This document shows positions 7,204-14,353 of a DNA stretch of 28,156 nt, in pieces. A program made the translations under genes and the position numbers. The notes beneath the pieces were generated by a model that worked only from the letters and a program-made list of their open reading frames with translations, searched no databases and was not told where the DNA came from. This DNA comes from Dehalococcoidia bacterium (GTDB lineage Bacteria; Chloroflexota; Dehalococcoidia; UBA2979): positions 1-28,156 of the forward strand of contig JALOAL010000025.1 in NCBI GenBank assembly GCA_023228825.1, written 5' to 3'. The stretch's first letter is position 1. Each line of letters begins with the position of its first letter.

Positions 7204-8550
7204 GTGGCCACCTTCCACATCTGGACGCTGGGCTGCCAGATGAACCAGGCGGACTCCCTCAAACTCGCCGCTGGCCTCGAACGGCTGGGCTACCACCCCG
7301 TGGAGGACGACGCCGCCGCGGACCTGGTGGTGATCAACACGTGCTCGGTGCGGCAGCACGCGGAAGACCGCGCCTACTCGCGCCTCGGCATGCTCAACAA
7401 GCGCCGCAACCAGGGCGAGCGCCTCTCCATTGCCGTCATGGGCTGCATGGTCGGCCCGAAGACGGACGACCTGCGTCGACGCTTCCCGTACGTGGACGCC
7501 TGGGCGCGGCCACAAGAGTTCGACCCCATCCTGGAACTCGCCTCCGGCGCACGCGACGCGTCCGAGGGCGAACTGGGCGACCTCATCCCCCTGCGCGTGG
7601 TGGAAGCCGGCATGGCCCGGACGTACGCACGGCCCACCGGCCCCACGGCGTACGTGCCCGTGATCCACGGCTGCGACAAGTTCTGCACCTACTGCATCGT
7701 CCCCCTCCGGCGCGGTCGCGAGGCCTCCCGCGAGGTGGACGACATCCTGGACGAGGTACGCTACCTGGCAGAGCACGGCGTACGCGAGGTCACGCTCCTC
7801 GGACAGACGGTGGAGGCCTACGGCCACGACCTGCCGGACCGCCCGGACGGCGCCCGGCCCGACCTCGCCACCTTGTTTGAGGGCATCGACGCGATCGAAG
7901 GCATTGTGCGCGTGCGCTTCCTCACGTCCTACCCGAAGGACATGACGGACCGCATCGTGGAGTCGGTGGCCAGCCAGCCAAAGGTCTGCCAGTACTTCAA
8001 CATCCCCGTGCAGTCCGGCTCGGACTCCATGCTGGAGCGCATGCGGCGCGGCTACACCGTGGCGGAGTTCACCGAGCGCGTGGGCAGGATCCGCTCGCTG
8101 ATGCCGGACGCCGCCATCGTCACGGACGTGATCGTGGGCTGCCCCGGCGAGACGGAGCAGGAGTTCCAGGCCACCCTCGACCTGCTGGAGCGCATCGGCT
8201 TCGATACGGTGCACGTCGCCGCCTACTCCCCGCGGCCGGGCACATTCGCCTTCCGCCAGATGGAAGACGACGTGCCGGCGGAGGTGAAGCGCGCCCGCCT
8301 GCAGGCGGTAGAGGCCGTGCACAAGCCCTCGTCCGAGCGCATCAACCAGGCCCTCCTCAACCAGACCGTCGAGGTGCTGGTGGAGCAGGAGCAGGACGGC
8401 CGCGCCTCCGGCCGCACGCGCCGAGGTCAGATCGTCCACTTCAACGCCCGCGGGCGCGTGGGCGACCTGGTGGAGGTCACCGTCTCCCAGGTGACGCCGT
8501 GGTCGGCCCAGGGACACCTGGCGGACGAACTGACGCTCGCCGTCCTCTAG
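7204..8550 (+). CDS. miaB: tRNA-2-methylthio-N6-(isopentenyl)adenosine methylthiotransferase MiaB
   Basis: This radical-SAM enzyme adds a methylthio group at position 37 of tRNAs that read UNN codons. The 448 residues match the family. The N-terminal domain binds one 4Fe-4S cluster through Cys11 (LGCQMNQAD), Cys47 (NTCSVR) and Cys81 (MGCMV). The radical-SAM motif is HGCDKFCTYCIVP (Cys157, Cys161, Cys164), and the C-terminal region looks like a TRAM domain. GTG 7204 has AAGGA shortly upstream and gives the expected N-terminus. Its position next to tRNA-Ser(GCU) is probably coincidental, since that tRNA is not a MiaB substrate. The following regulator gene starts 25 bp downstream, so the two may be co-transcribed. 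Confidence 0.95.
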   Translation: MATFHIWTLGCQMNQADSLKLAAGLERLGYHPVEDDAAADLVVINTCSVRQHAEDRAYSRLGMLNKRRNQGERLSIAVMGCMVGPKTDDLRRRFPYVDAWARPQEFDPILELASGARDASEGELGDLIPLRVVEAGMARTYARPTGPTAYVPVIHGCDKFCTYCIVPLRRGREASREVDDILDEVRYLAEHGVREVTLLGQTVEAYGHDLPDRPDGARPDLATLFEGIDAIEGIVRVRFLTSYPKDMTDRIVESVASQPKVCQYFNIPVQSGSDSMLERMRRGYTVAEFTERVGRIRSLMPDAAIVTDVIVGCPGETEQEFQATLDLLERIGFDTVHVAAYSPRPGTFAFRQMEDDVPAEVKRARLQAVEAVHKPSSERINQALLNQTVEVLVEQEQDGRASGRTRRGQIVHFNARGRVGDLVEVTVSQVTPWSAQGHLADELTLAVL

Positions 8551-8575
8551 CCGCCTCAACAGGTACGCTCGAAGC

Positions 8576-9229
8576 ATGTCTGACGCGCGAGCATCCTCTG
8601 CACCCGTGGTGGCGGCCATCGTGGCGATCTTTGCCGTGCGCGACGGCCGGCTGCACGTGCTCCTGGTGCACCGCTCCGGCCCGCCGGAGGAGGACACGTG
8701 GGCGCTGCCCGGCGGCCGCTGGGACGGCGTGGAAACGCTGGAGGCCGCAGCCGACCGCGTCCTGGCGCGCGAGACGGGCGTGCAGGACCTCTATCTGGAG
8801 CAGTTGTTCACGGCCTCCGGCCTGGACGGCGCGCAGCCCTCGGTGGCCGTCGCCTACATCGCCCTCGTGGAGCCCTCCACCGTGCGCCTGCGGCAGGAGG
8901 AGGCCTGGCGGCCGGCGTGGTTCCCGGTGGACGACCTGCCGCTGCTGGCCTTCAAGAACAACGAGGTCATCGACCAGGCGGTGCGCCGGGTGGGCGCGAA
9001 ACTGGACTACAGCAACATCGCCTACGGCCTGCTCCCGGAACAGTTCACTCTGCGTGACCTCCAGACCACGTACGAGGCGATCCTGCGCAAGGACCTTGAT
9101 CGCCGGAACTTCCGCAAGCGCATGATCTCCACGGGCCTCATCGAACCCACCGGCGCCACGCGTCGAGAGGGCGCCCACCGTCCGGCAGCGCTCTATCGCT
9201 TTGCCTCCAGGGAGCCGGTCGTCCTGTAG
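8576..9229 (+). CDS. nrtR: NrtR-type Nudix-related transcriptional regulator
   Basis: The 217-residue protein joins a Nudix-fold domain to a winged-helix domain. The Nudix box starts at Gly47 and is degenerate: Glu53, Arg61, Glu66 and Gly68 remain, but the REUxEE core reads R-V-L-A-R-E (residues 61-66), losing two metal-binding glutamates. It is therefore unlikely to be a hydrolase. The C-terminal part (about 153-212) has the NrtR pattern: LLPEQFTLRDLQ, then YEAIL, DRRNFRKRM, and RPAALYRF. In characterised NrtR proteins the Nudix fold senses ADP-ribose-type ligands and the winged helix represses NAD genes. Here nadA, nadB and nadC lie within 8 kb and carry matching palindromes, which supports a NAD role. 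Some NrtR relatives control other pathways. Confidence 0.82.
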   Translation: MSDARASSAPVVAAIVAIFAVRDGRLHVLLVHRSGPPEEDTWALPGGRWDGVETLEAAADRVLARETGVQDLYLEQLFTASGLDGAQPSVAVAYIALVEPSTVRLRQEEAWRPAWFPVDDLPLLAFKNNEVIDQAVRRVGAKLDYSNIAYGLLPEQFTLRDLQTTYEAILRKDLDRRNFRKRMISTGLIEPTGATRREGAHRPAALYRFASREPVVL

Positions 9230-9239
9230 GCGGGAACAT

Positions 9240-9269
9240 ATCTGGTAGAATGACAATTGTTCACCAGAT
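9240..9269 (+). promoter_or_regulatory. Promoter and likely auto-operator of the toxin-antitoxin pair
   Basis: ATCTGGT (9240-9246) and ACCAGAT (9263-9269) form a perfect 7-bp inverted repeat. It encloses a TAGAAT -10-like hexamer (9246-9251, five of six to consensus) and a CAATTG palindrome (9254-9259). Binding of the AbrB-like antitoxin here would block its own promoter, as is usual for such pairs. No clear -35 is seen. Confidence 0.5.
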
Positions 9270-9292
9270 GGCCCCACCGGGAGGACGGAACG

Positions 9293-9559
9293 ATGTTTCC
9301 TGCTCCGCGCATCCGCTCCAAGGTCGACGCCCAAGGACGGATCTTGATCCCGGCCGAACAGCGGCGTGCCCTGGGTCTGGAGCCGGGCGATCCTGTCTCG
9401 CTCCAGGTCGTCGATGGCGAACTCAGGGTGATGACGATCGACGAGGAGATCCGGAAGGCACAGGAGTTGGTCCGCCGGTACGTGCCGGCTGACCGCATGC
9501 TCTCCGAGGAGTTGATCGCTGAGCGACGGACAGAGGCCCGGCGCGAGCACGCCAGGTGA
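9293..9559 (+). CDS. AbrB/MazE-fold antitoxin (VapB-like)
   Basis: This 88-residue protein has an N-terminal swapped-hairpin DNA-binding domain of the SpoVT/AbrB/MazE type: SKVDAQGRILIPAEQRRALGL followed by GDPVSL and a short strand. The C-terminal half (about 45-88) is charged and helical, the part expected to wrap around the toxin. ATG 9293 was chosen over an upstream in-frame ATG because GGGAGG (9279-9284) lies eight bases before it. It overlaps the PIN toxin start by GTGA. It should neutralise the toxin and repress its own promoter. Confidence 0.88.
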   Translation: MFPAPRIRSKVDAQGRILIPAEQRRALGLEPGDPVSLQVVDGELRVMTIDEEIRKAQELVRRYVPADRMLSEELIAERRTEARREHAR

Positions 9560-9942
9560 GTCGTGACTTCCTCGATGCCTCCGCCCTGCTTGCCCTCATC
9601 CAGGACGAACCGGGCGCGGACGAGGTGCGCGCCGCGGTGCACCGCGGGGTCAGCATCTCGGCGGTGAACTTCGCGGAAGTCGTCTCGAAACTCGTCTCCC
9701 TGGGCCTCCCGGAGGACGATGCCGTGGCTGCCGCGTCCATCCCGGACGTCGCGATCGTCGACCTCAGCGCCGATGTCGCCACCACGGCCGGCCAGCGCCA
9801 CGGGCATCTCCGTCAGCAGGGCATCTCCCTCGCGGACGTGATCTGCCTGGAGTCGGCGCGGGCAGAGGGTGTCCGTGTCCTGACGGCGGACCGCACGTGG
9901 CCGTCCGTGGCGCCGGACGTGGACATCCTCCTGATCCGCTAG
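9556..9942 (+). CDS. vapC: PIN-domain toxin ribonuclease, VapC-like
   Basis: This 128-residue PIN-domain protein is a Mg2+-dependent ribonuclease by family, usually cutting tRNA or rRNA. The conserved acidic residues are present: Asp7 (FLDASALLAL), Glu41 (NFAEVVSKL), Asp94 (SLADVICLESA) and Asp112 (TADRTW). An intact acidic quartet suggests an active toxin. Translation starts at GTG 9556 inside the antitoxin's last codons, which ties toxin synthesis to antitoxin translation. VapC partnered with an AbrB-fold VapB is a common type II arrangement; cellular targets cannot be read from sequence. Confidence 0.9.
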   Translation: MSRDFLDASALLALIQDEPGADEVRAAVHRGVSISAVNFAEVVSKLVSLGLPEDDAVAAASIPDVAIVDLSADVATTAGQRHGHLRQQGISLADVICLESARAEGVRVLTADRTWPSVAPDVDILLIR

Positions 9943-9965
9943 CGCATCGCCATTACCATCGCTGG

Positions 9966-10901
9966 GTGACCACTGCTGCCGCCCGCCCTCTCACCTTCGG
10001 AATCCTGCCTGGTGGCGCCAGCGCGCAGGAGTTCTTTGCCGCCGCGCAGGCTGCCGAGGCGCTGGACTACGACTCCGTGTGGATGGGGGATCACGTGCTG
10101 TGGCCCTCCTTCTGGCCGGAGCCGATCCCCCTGCTCGCTGGTGCGGGAGCGGTGACCTCGAGGATCGCCGTGGGCACGGGCATCCTGCTGGCGGCGCTGC
10201 GGCGGCCCGCGGCCCTGGCGAAGCAGACGGCGACGTTGCAATGGATGACGGACGGCCGTTTCCGTCTGGGCGTGGGCGCCGGCGGTGAGTACCCCCTGGA
10301 GTTCGAGGCCTCCGGCGTGCCGCTGGCGGAGCGGGGCGCCTACCTTGACGACACCCTGGAGGCGTTGCGCGCGCTCTGGTCCGGCGACGAAGTGACCATC
10401 CGCAACCGACAGATCGAGGTGGAGGGCGCGCGCCTGGACCTGCCGCCCGACCCGCCGATCCCGGTCTGGGTGGGCGGCCGCTCCCGCGCCGGTCAGCGGC
10501 GCGCGGCCCAGTACGGCGACGCCTGGATGCCCTTTGTCCTCGCCCCGGAGCGCTTCGCCGAGGGCTGGGCGAACGTGCGACGTCGCGCCGAGGGCTTCGA
10601 CCGCGACCCCGACGCCATCGTGCCCGCCGTGCAGATGTGGGGGCAGTTCGACGATGACATCTCGGTCGCCCTCCCGGTGATCGCGGAGCGCATCGAGGCG
10701 ACGTATCGGGTAGAGTTCCAGCGCTTCGAGCGCTACACGGTGTACGGCGACGCCGACATGTGGGTGGCGCGCCTCCAGGAGTTCATCGACGCCGGCGTGC
10801 GGCACTTCAACTTCGTGGTGGCGGGCGGCGACCGCCTGGAACAGGTAACGCGGATCGCGACCGACGTGATCCCGCGGTTGACGGAATCGCAGGCCGAGTG
10901 A
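9966..10901 (+). CDS. LLM-class flavin-dependent oxidoreductase
   Basis: This 311-residue protein is a bacterial-luciferase-like TIM-barrel oxidoreductase using FMN or coenzyme F420. Typical segments are FFAAAQAAEALDYDSVWMGDH near the N-terminus, IAVGTGILLAALRRPAALAKQ, MTDGRFRLGVGAG, and PPIPVWVGGRS with RRAAQYGDAWMPF later. GTG 9966 gives the standard start and follows vapC by 23 bp. The substrate cannot be predicted. The stop overlaps the transporter start by four bases, so the pair probably works together, for example in uptake and oxidation of a small organic compound (inference). Confidence 0.88.
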   Translation: MTTAAARPLTFGILPGGASAQEFFAAAQAAEALDYDSVWMGDHVLWPSFWPEPIPLLAGAGAVTSRIAVGTGILLAALRRPAALAKQTATLQWMTDGRFRLGVGAGGEYPLEFEASGVPLAERGAYLDDTLEALRALWSGDEVTIRNRQIEVEGARLDLPPDPPIPVWVGGRSRAGQRRAAQYGDAWMPFVLAPERFAEGWANVRRRAEGFDRDPDAIVPAVQMWGQFDDDISVALPVIAERIEATYRVEFQRFERYTVYGDADMWVARLQEFIDAGVRHFNFVVAGGDRLEQVTRIATDVIPRLTESQAE

Positions 10902-12271
10902 CCACCACCTCGCAGCCCCCGGTTGCGCCCGAGCGTCCGAGGCGGGGCCCGCCGGCCGCCCGCATCCTGCCCTCGCGGGTCTTCTATGGCTGGTACATCG
11001 CCATCGGCTGCGCGGCGATGATGATGGTGGCCGGCGGCGTGGGCTACTACGGGCTGGCCGTGTTCCTGGACCCGCTGCAGGAGGAGCACGGCTGGTCTAA
11101 CTCCGCCGTGTCCGGCGCCACCAGCATGTTCTTCCTCGTGGGCGGCGTGGTTGGTGCGGTCCTGGGCCCGTACATCGACCGCAACGGCCCGCGCGTCTAC
11201 CAGATAGTGGGCGTCCTGCTGATGGGCGTGGTGGTGATGTTCATCGGCGGGATCACGGAACTGTGGCAGTTGTACGCCATCTACGCCACCGTGGCCGTGG
11301 GCAACGGGCTGGCCTCCGCAGTTTCGATCAACGCCATGATGGCCCGCTGGTGGATCCGCCGCCGTGCGCGGGCCATGAGCATCTCGGCCACCGGCGTCTC
11401 GCTGGGCGGCGTCATCCTCACGCCGCTGGGGGCCTGGATGGTGGAGCGGGGGGGCCTGTCGCTGGCGGCGCCCGCGCTGGGCGCGGCGGTGCTGGTAGTC
11501 GCGCTGCCGGTGGTCCTCTTTGTGCTCACGTTCGACCCACGGGACATGGGCCTGCTCCCGGACGGCGACGAGACGGAGGAGGATGCCCGCGCGGCGGTGG
11601 CCGCCACCGGACGGCAACACCTCTCGCTGGAGTCGCAGAGCCGCATGTGGACGCGCGGACAGGCGATGCGCACGGTCTCGTTCTGGGCGATCATCATCGG
11701 CTTCGTGCTGGTGCTGATGGCCCAGACCGGCTTCGTCATCCACCAGATCGCGTTCCTGGAGGAGCGCCTCGGCTCGCGCAGCGCGGCGGCGTTCGCGCTC
11801 TCCACCACGGCCCTCGGCAGCATCATCGCCCGCCTGGCCGTGGGCTCTTTCGCAGACAACATGGACAAGCGCTGGCTGACGGTGGGCCTGTTCGTGGTGC
11901 AGGCCACCTCCGTGCTGCTCGTGATCTGGATCGAGAACTCGGTGGCCACCTACGTCCTGATCCTGATCTTCGGCTTCACCATTGGCAACGTGTACATGAT
12001 GCAGTCGCTGATCACGGCGGAGATCTTCGGCATGGTGTCGCTGGGCTCGATCTTCGGGCTGGTCACGCTGGCCGGTCAGGCCGGCTCCGGCCTCGGTCCG
12101 TTCGCCGTCGGCGTCCTGGAGGACGCGACGGGGTCGTACAACGCGTCCTTCGTGGTCACCGCGCTCATCACCTACGCGGCCGCGGCCGTGATCATCCTCG
12201 CGCGCCCGGTCCCGCCCGCCCCGTCTGTCGACGCCTCCGCCGCGCGGGAGGGCGAGGACGCAGCGGGATAG
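10898..12271 (+). CDS. Major facilitator superfamily transporter, OFA/monocarboxylate-type
   Basis: This 457-residue polytopic protein has roughly twelve hydrophobic segments and a central hydrophilic loop near residues 215-250. The opening FYGWYIAIGCAAMMM and the GLAVFLDPLQEEHGWSNSAVSGA segment match MFS proteins of the oxalate/formate antiporter and monocarboxylate transporter group. The loop-2 motif GPYIDRNGPR is the MFS 'G-x-x-x-D-R-x-G-x-R' signature. GTG 10898 overlaps the oxidoreductase stop (GTGA). The likely substrate is an organic anion, but which one is unknown. Confidence 0.85.
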   Translation: MTTTSQPPVAPERPRRGPPAARILPSRVFYGWYIAIGCAAMMMVAGGVGYYGLAVFLDPLQEEHGWSNSAVSGATSMFFLVGGVVGAVLGPYIDRNGPRVYQIVGVLLMGVVVMFIGGITELWQLYAIYATVAVGNGLASAVSINAMMARWWIRRRARAMSISATGVSLGGVILTPLGAWMVERGGLSLAAPALGAAVLVVALPVVLFVLTFDPRDMGLLPDGDETEEDARAAVAATGRQHLSLESQSRMWTRGQAMRTVSFWAIIIGFVLVLMAQTGFVIHQIAFLEERLGSRSAAAFALSTTALGSIIARLAVGSFADNMDKRWLTVGLFVVQATSVLLVIWIENSVATYVLILIFGFTIGNVYMMQSLITAEIFGMVSLGSIFGLVTLAGQAGSGLGPFAVGVLEDATGSYNASFVVTALITYAAAAVIILARPVPPAPSVDASAAREGEDAAG

Positions 12272-12296
12272 CCCCCGCGTGTCCGGGCCGCTTCGG

Positions 12297-12494
12297 TCAG
12301 TCGAGGCCAAACATCAAGACGCCGGCGGCCAGGGCGATCGCCACGGCGGCGCCCATCACCAGCAGCAGCACGCGGTTTGGGCGCGCCTCTGCCGGCAGGT
12401 CGCCCACCTCCTCGCTGCGCGCGGTGGGGTCGCGGTGCGGCGTGCGGCGGAAGTTGTCCGGGGTCTCGGGAGGCAGGTCGCGCTGCTGGGTCAC
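12297..12494 (-). CDS. Small membrane protein with one C-terminal helix, hypothetical
   Basis: The ORF encodes 65 residues from GTG 12494, with GGAG eight bases upstream. A polar, Arg- and Pro-rich N-terminal half (about 1-40) is followed by a single hydrophobic helix (VLLLVMGAAVAIALAAGVLM) ending three residues before the stop. This is the layout of a tail-anchored small protein. It is convergent with the transporter and 39 bp downstream of another small minus-strand ORF, so the two may form a mini-operon. No family recognised. Confidence 0.5.
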   Translation of the reverse strand: MTQQRDLPPETPDNFRRTPHRDPTARSEEVGDLPAEARPNRVLLLVMGAAVAIALAAGVLMFGLD

Positions 12495-12533
12495 GTGCGG
12501 CTCCGGTTCGCTGACGTGCGCGCCGACCCCGAT

Positions 12534-12677
12534 CTACCGAACCACATCCGAGGTCGTCGCGGCGCTTTCCGCCCACGCGATCTCTTCCGGCGTCGCCAGG
12601 TCCCATTCCCGCTCGGTCACCTCGATGCCATCGACCGCCGCGAGGGCGACCGCGCCGACCAGCACGGCGAGGACCAT
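12534..12677 (-). CDS. 47-residue hypothetical protein with N-terminal hydrophobic segment
   Basis: An ATG at 12677 opens a 47-codon frame whose product starts MVLAVLVGAVALAAVDG, a short helix or signal-like segment. A polar tail with WDLATPEEIAWAESA follows. Codon third positions are mostly G or C, as in the surrounding genes, and AGGA lies five bases upstream of the start. It is placed head to tail with the 65-residue membrane ORF. The function is unknown and the call rests on codon use and position alone. Confidence 0.38.
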   Translation of the reverse strand: MVLAVLVGAVALAAVDGIEVTEREWDLATPEEIAWAESAATTSDVVR

Positions 12678-12747
12678 GGTGTCCTGGGGACTTCATCCGG
12701 CCCACCCCCACAGCCTGCCTCAACCTGACTGGCCGGAACTTCCAGCA

Positions 12748-12813
12748 TTGACGCACGTTGTTGACTAAGCGTAAGGTGGACACGAACTAGTTTGTGTACA
12801 AGGTACGCAAAGT
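12748..12813 (+). promoter_or_regulatory. nadA promoter and NrtR-type operator
   Basis: A TTGACG hexamer (12748-12753) and a weak -10 (TAAGGT, 12772-12777, 18-bp spacer) precede a 25-bp imperfect palindrome at 12789-12813. Its left arm AGTTTGTGTA and right arm TACGCAAAGT are separated by CAAGG; the arms pair at eight of ten positions. The right arm is identical to that of the nadB site, and the operator starts 35 bp after the end of TTGACG in both. The site would cover the start of transcription, suiting a repressor. Confidence 0.65.
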
Positions 12814-12872
12814 ATGGACGCCCTCGCCGCGAGCATCCTGCCGCGGACGGTGGAGCCCGGAGTGAGGCTCAG

Positions 12873-14075
12873 ATGACCACCACCACACCCACCACCTTCC
12901 CCGTCGCCCAGTTGCAGTGTGAGACGGACACCGGCATCGAGACGGTGCCCCTCGCCGAGGAGGCTTCGTTCGGCTCGTGGCAGCCGAGCATCCCCGAGCG
13001 CTACTGGGGCATGGACGCGGACGAACTGACGCGTCGCATCCACGCCGCCCGCGAAACGCTGGGCGACGAGGTCGTCGTCCTGGGCCACCACTACCAGCGC
13101 GAGGACATCATCCAGTTCGCGGACGAACGAGGCGACTCGTTCGGCCTGGCCCAGTACGCGGCCGACCGGGGCGAGTCCAAGTACATCGTCTTCTGCGGCG
13201 TGCACTTCATGGCGGAAGCGGCGGACATCCTGCGCGCCGACCACCAGACGGTGATCCTCCCCAACATGGAGGCTGGCTGCTCCATGGCGGACATGGCCGC
13301 CGAGCCGGACGTCTGGAGCGCGTGGCGCGAACTGGAAGACTTCTTCGGCAGCACGGACGACATCATCCCCGTCACTTACATGAACTCCGCGGCCAGCCTG
13401 AAGGCCTTCTGCGGGGCCAACGGCGGCGTGGTCTGCACCAGCAGCAACGCCACGAAGGTGCTGGAGTGGGCCTTCGAGCGAGGCAAGCGCGTCTTCTTCT
13501 TCCCGGATCAGCACCTGGGCCGCAACACCGGCCACGCCATGGACATCCCGCTGGAGGAGATGGTCCTCTGGGACTGGCGCGCACCGGCGGGCAACCTGGG
13601 CCGCGCGACGGCCGAGGAACTCGAGCGGTCGAGGATCATCCTGTGGCAGGGACACTGCTCGGTGCACCAGCGCTTCTCGCTGGCGCAGATCGAGCAGGCC
13701 CGCGCGCAGTACCCGGACGTCAAGATCGTCGTCCACCCGGAGTGCCGCTATGACGTGGTGCAGGAGGCGGACGCCAACGGCTCCACCGCCTTCATCGTGA
13801 AGTACGTGCAGGAGGCGCCCGCCGGCTCGGTGATCGGCGTGGGCACGGAGATCAACCTCGTCTCGCGGCTGGCCAAGGAGCACCCGGACAAGACCGTCTT
13901 CTGCCTGGACCCCGTGGTCTGTCCCTGCTCCACCATGTACCGAGTCCACCCCGCCTACCTGGCCTGGGTCATGGAGTCGCTCGTGGAGGGCGAGGTGGTC
14001 AACCGCATCGCCGTCCCGGACCACCAGCGCCAGGATGCCAAGGTCGCGCTGGAGCGCATGCTGGCCCTGAAGTAG
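12873..14075 (+). CDS. nadA: Quinolinate synthase NadA
   Basis: NadA condenses iminoaspartate with dihydroxyacetone phosphate to quinolinate, using an oxygen-sensitive 4Fe-4S cluster. The 400-residue length fits the long form of the family. Visible motifs are GHHYQREDIIQFAD, the cluster cysteine in FCGVHFMAEAADIL (Cys108), NMEAGCSMADM, PDQHLGRNTGH, a second ligand in WQGHCSVH, HPECRYDVV, and a third in DPVVCPCSTMY. ATG 12873 was chosen because the frame upstream crosses the operator and gives no homologous sequence. It is a single-gene transcript with its own operator, separated from nadB by about 280 bp. Confidence 0.95.
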   Translation: MTTTTPTTFPVAQLQCETDTGIETVPLAEEASFGSWQPSIPERYWGMDADELTRRIHAARETLGDEVVVLGHHYQREDIIQFADERGDSFGLAQYAADRGESKYIVFCGVHFMAEAADILRADHQTVILPNMEAGCSMADMAAEPDVWSAWRELEDFFGSTDDIIPVTYMNSAASLKAFCGANGGVVCTSSNATKVLEWAFERGKRVFFFPDQHLGRNTGHAMDIPLEEMVLWDWRAPAGNLGRATAEELERSRIILWQGHCSVHQRFSLAQIEQARAQYPDVKIVVHPECRYDVVQEADANGSTAFIVKYVQEAPAGSVIGVGTEINLVSRLAKEHPDKTVFCLDPVVCPCSTMYRVHPAYLAWVMESLVEGEVVNRIAVPDHQRQDAKVALERMLALK

Positions 14076-14121
14076 CACGGCCCGCCGCAGCCCTCGCGGG
14101 AGCAGGGTCCGAAGGCTCAGT

Positions 14122-14136
14122 GGGGCTCGGCGCCCC
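14122..14136 (+). terminator. Weak hairpin after nadA
   Basis: GGGGC (14122-14126) and GCCCC (14132-14136) pair around a TCGGC loop, 47 bp after the nadA stop. There is no T tract, so termination here is uncertain. Confidence 0.25.
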
Positions 14137-14159
14137 CTCCCGGCCAGAGCACGCACGCG

Positions 14160-14225
14160 TTGACGCTCGCGGGGCGCGGGCATACCGTTTGTCCCTCCAC
14201 ACTTTGCGTATTTAGTACGCAAAGT
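14160..14225 (+). promoter_or_regulatory. nadBC promoter and perfect NrtR-type operator
   Basis: TTGACG (14160-14165) and TACCGT (14183-14188) are 17 bp apart. Twelve bases on, ACTTTGCGTA (14201-14210) and TACGCAAAGT (14216-14225) form a perfect 10-bp palindrome around TTTAG. Hexamer sequence and hexamer-to-operator distance match the nadA region. A repressor bound here would sit at about +6 to +30. The remaining 128 bp before nadB hold a GTG-started 37-codon frame (14244-14357) overlapping the nadB ATG, probably spurious. Confidence 0.72.
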
Positions 14226-14353
14226 CCACCACGAGGACGGCCCGTGTCCGACTTTCCCACCCTGGCCCACCGCTCCTTGCGCAGGGCGTCCGCCTCGGCG
14301 CTTTCGTGCCGTGCCCGCTCGCGTCCTCCTCGTGAAGCGGGAGGGGGACGGGC

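Noticed and set aside
7040..8550. Functional link between tRNA-Ser(GCU) and MiaB
   Set aside because: MiaB modifies tRNAs reading UNN codons; this tRNA reads AGC/AGU, so adjacency is not evidence.
8551..8575. Operator of the nad type before nrtR
   Set aside because: Only a partial TACGC match is present, with no second arm.
7075..8697. 540-codon minus-strand frame over the tRNA, miaB and nrtR
   Set aside because: Overlaps three well-supported plus-strand features and has no recognisable domains.
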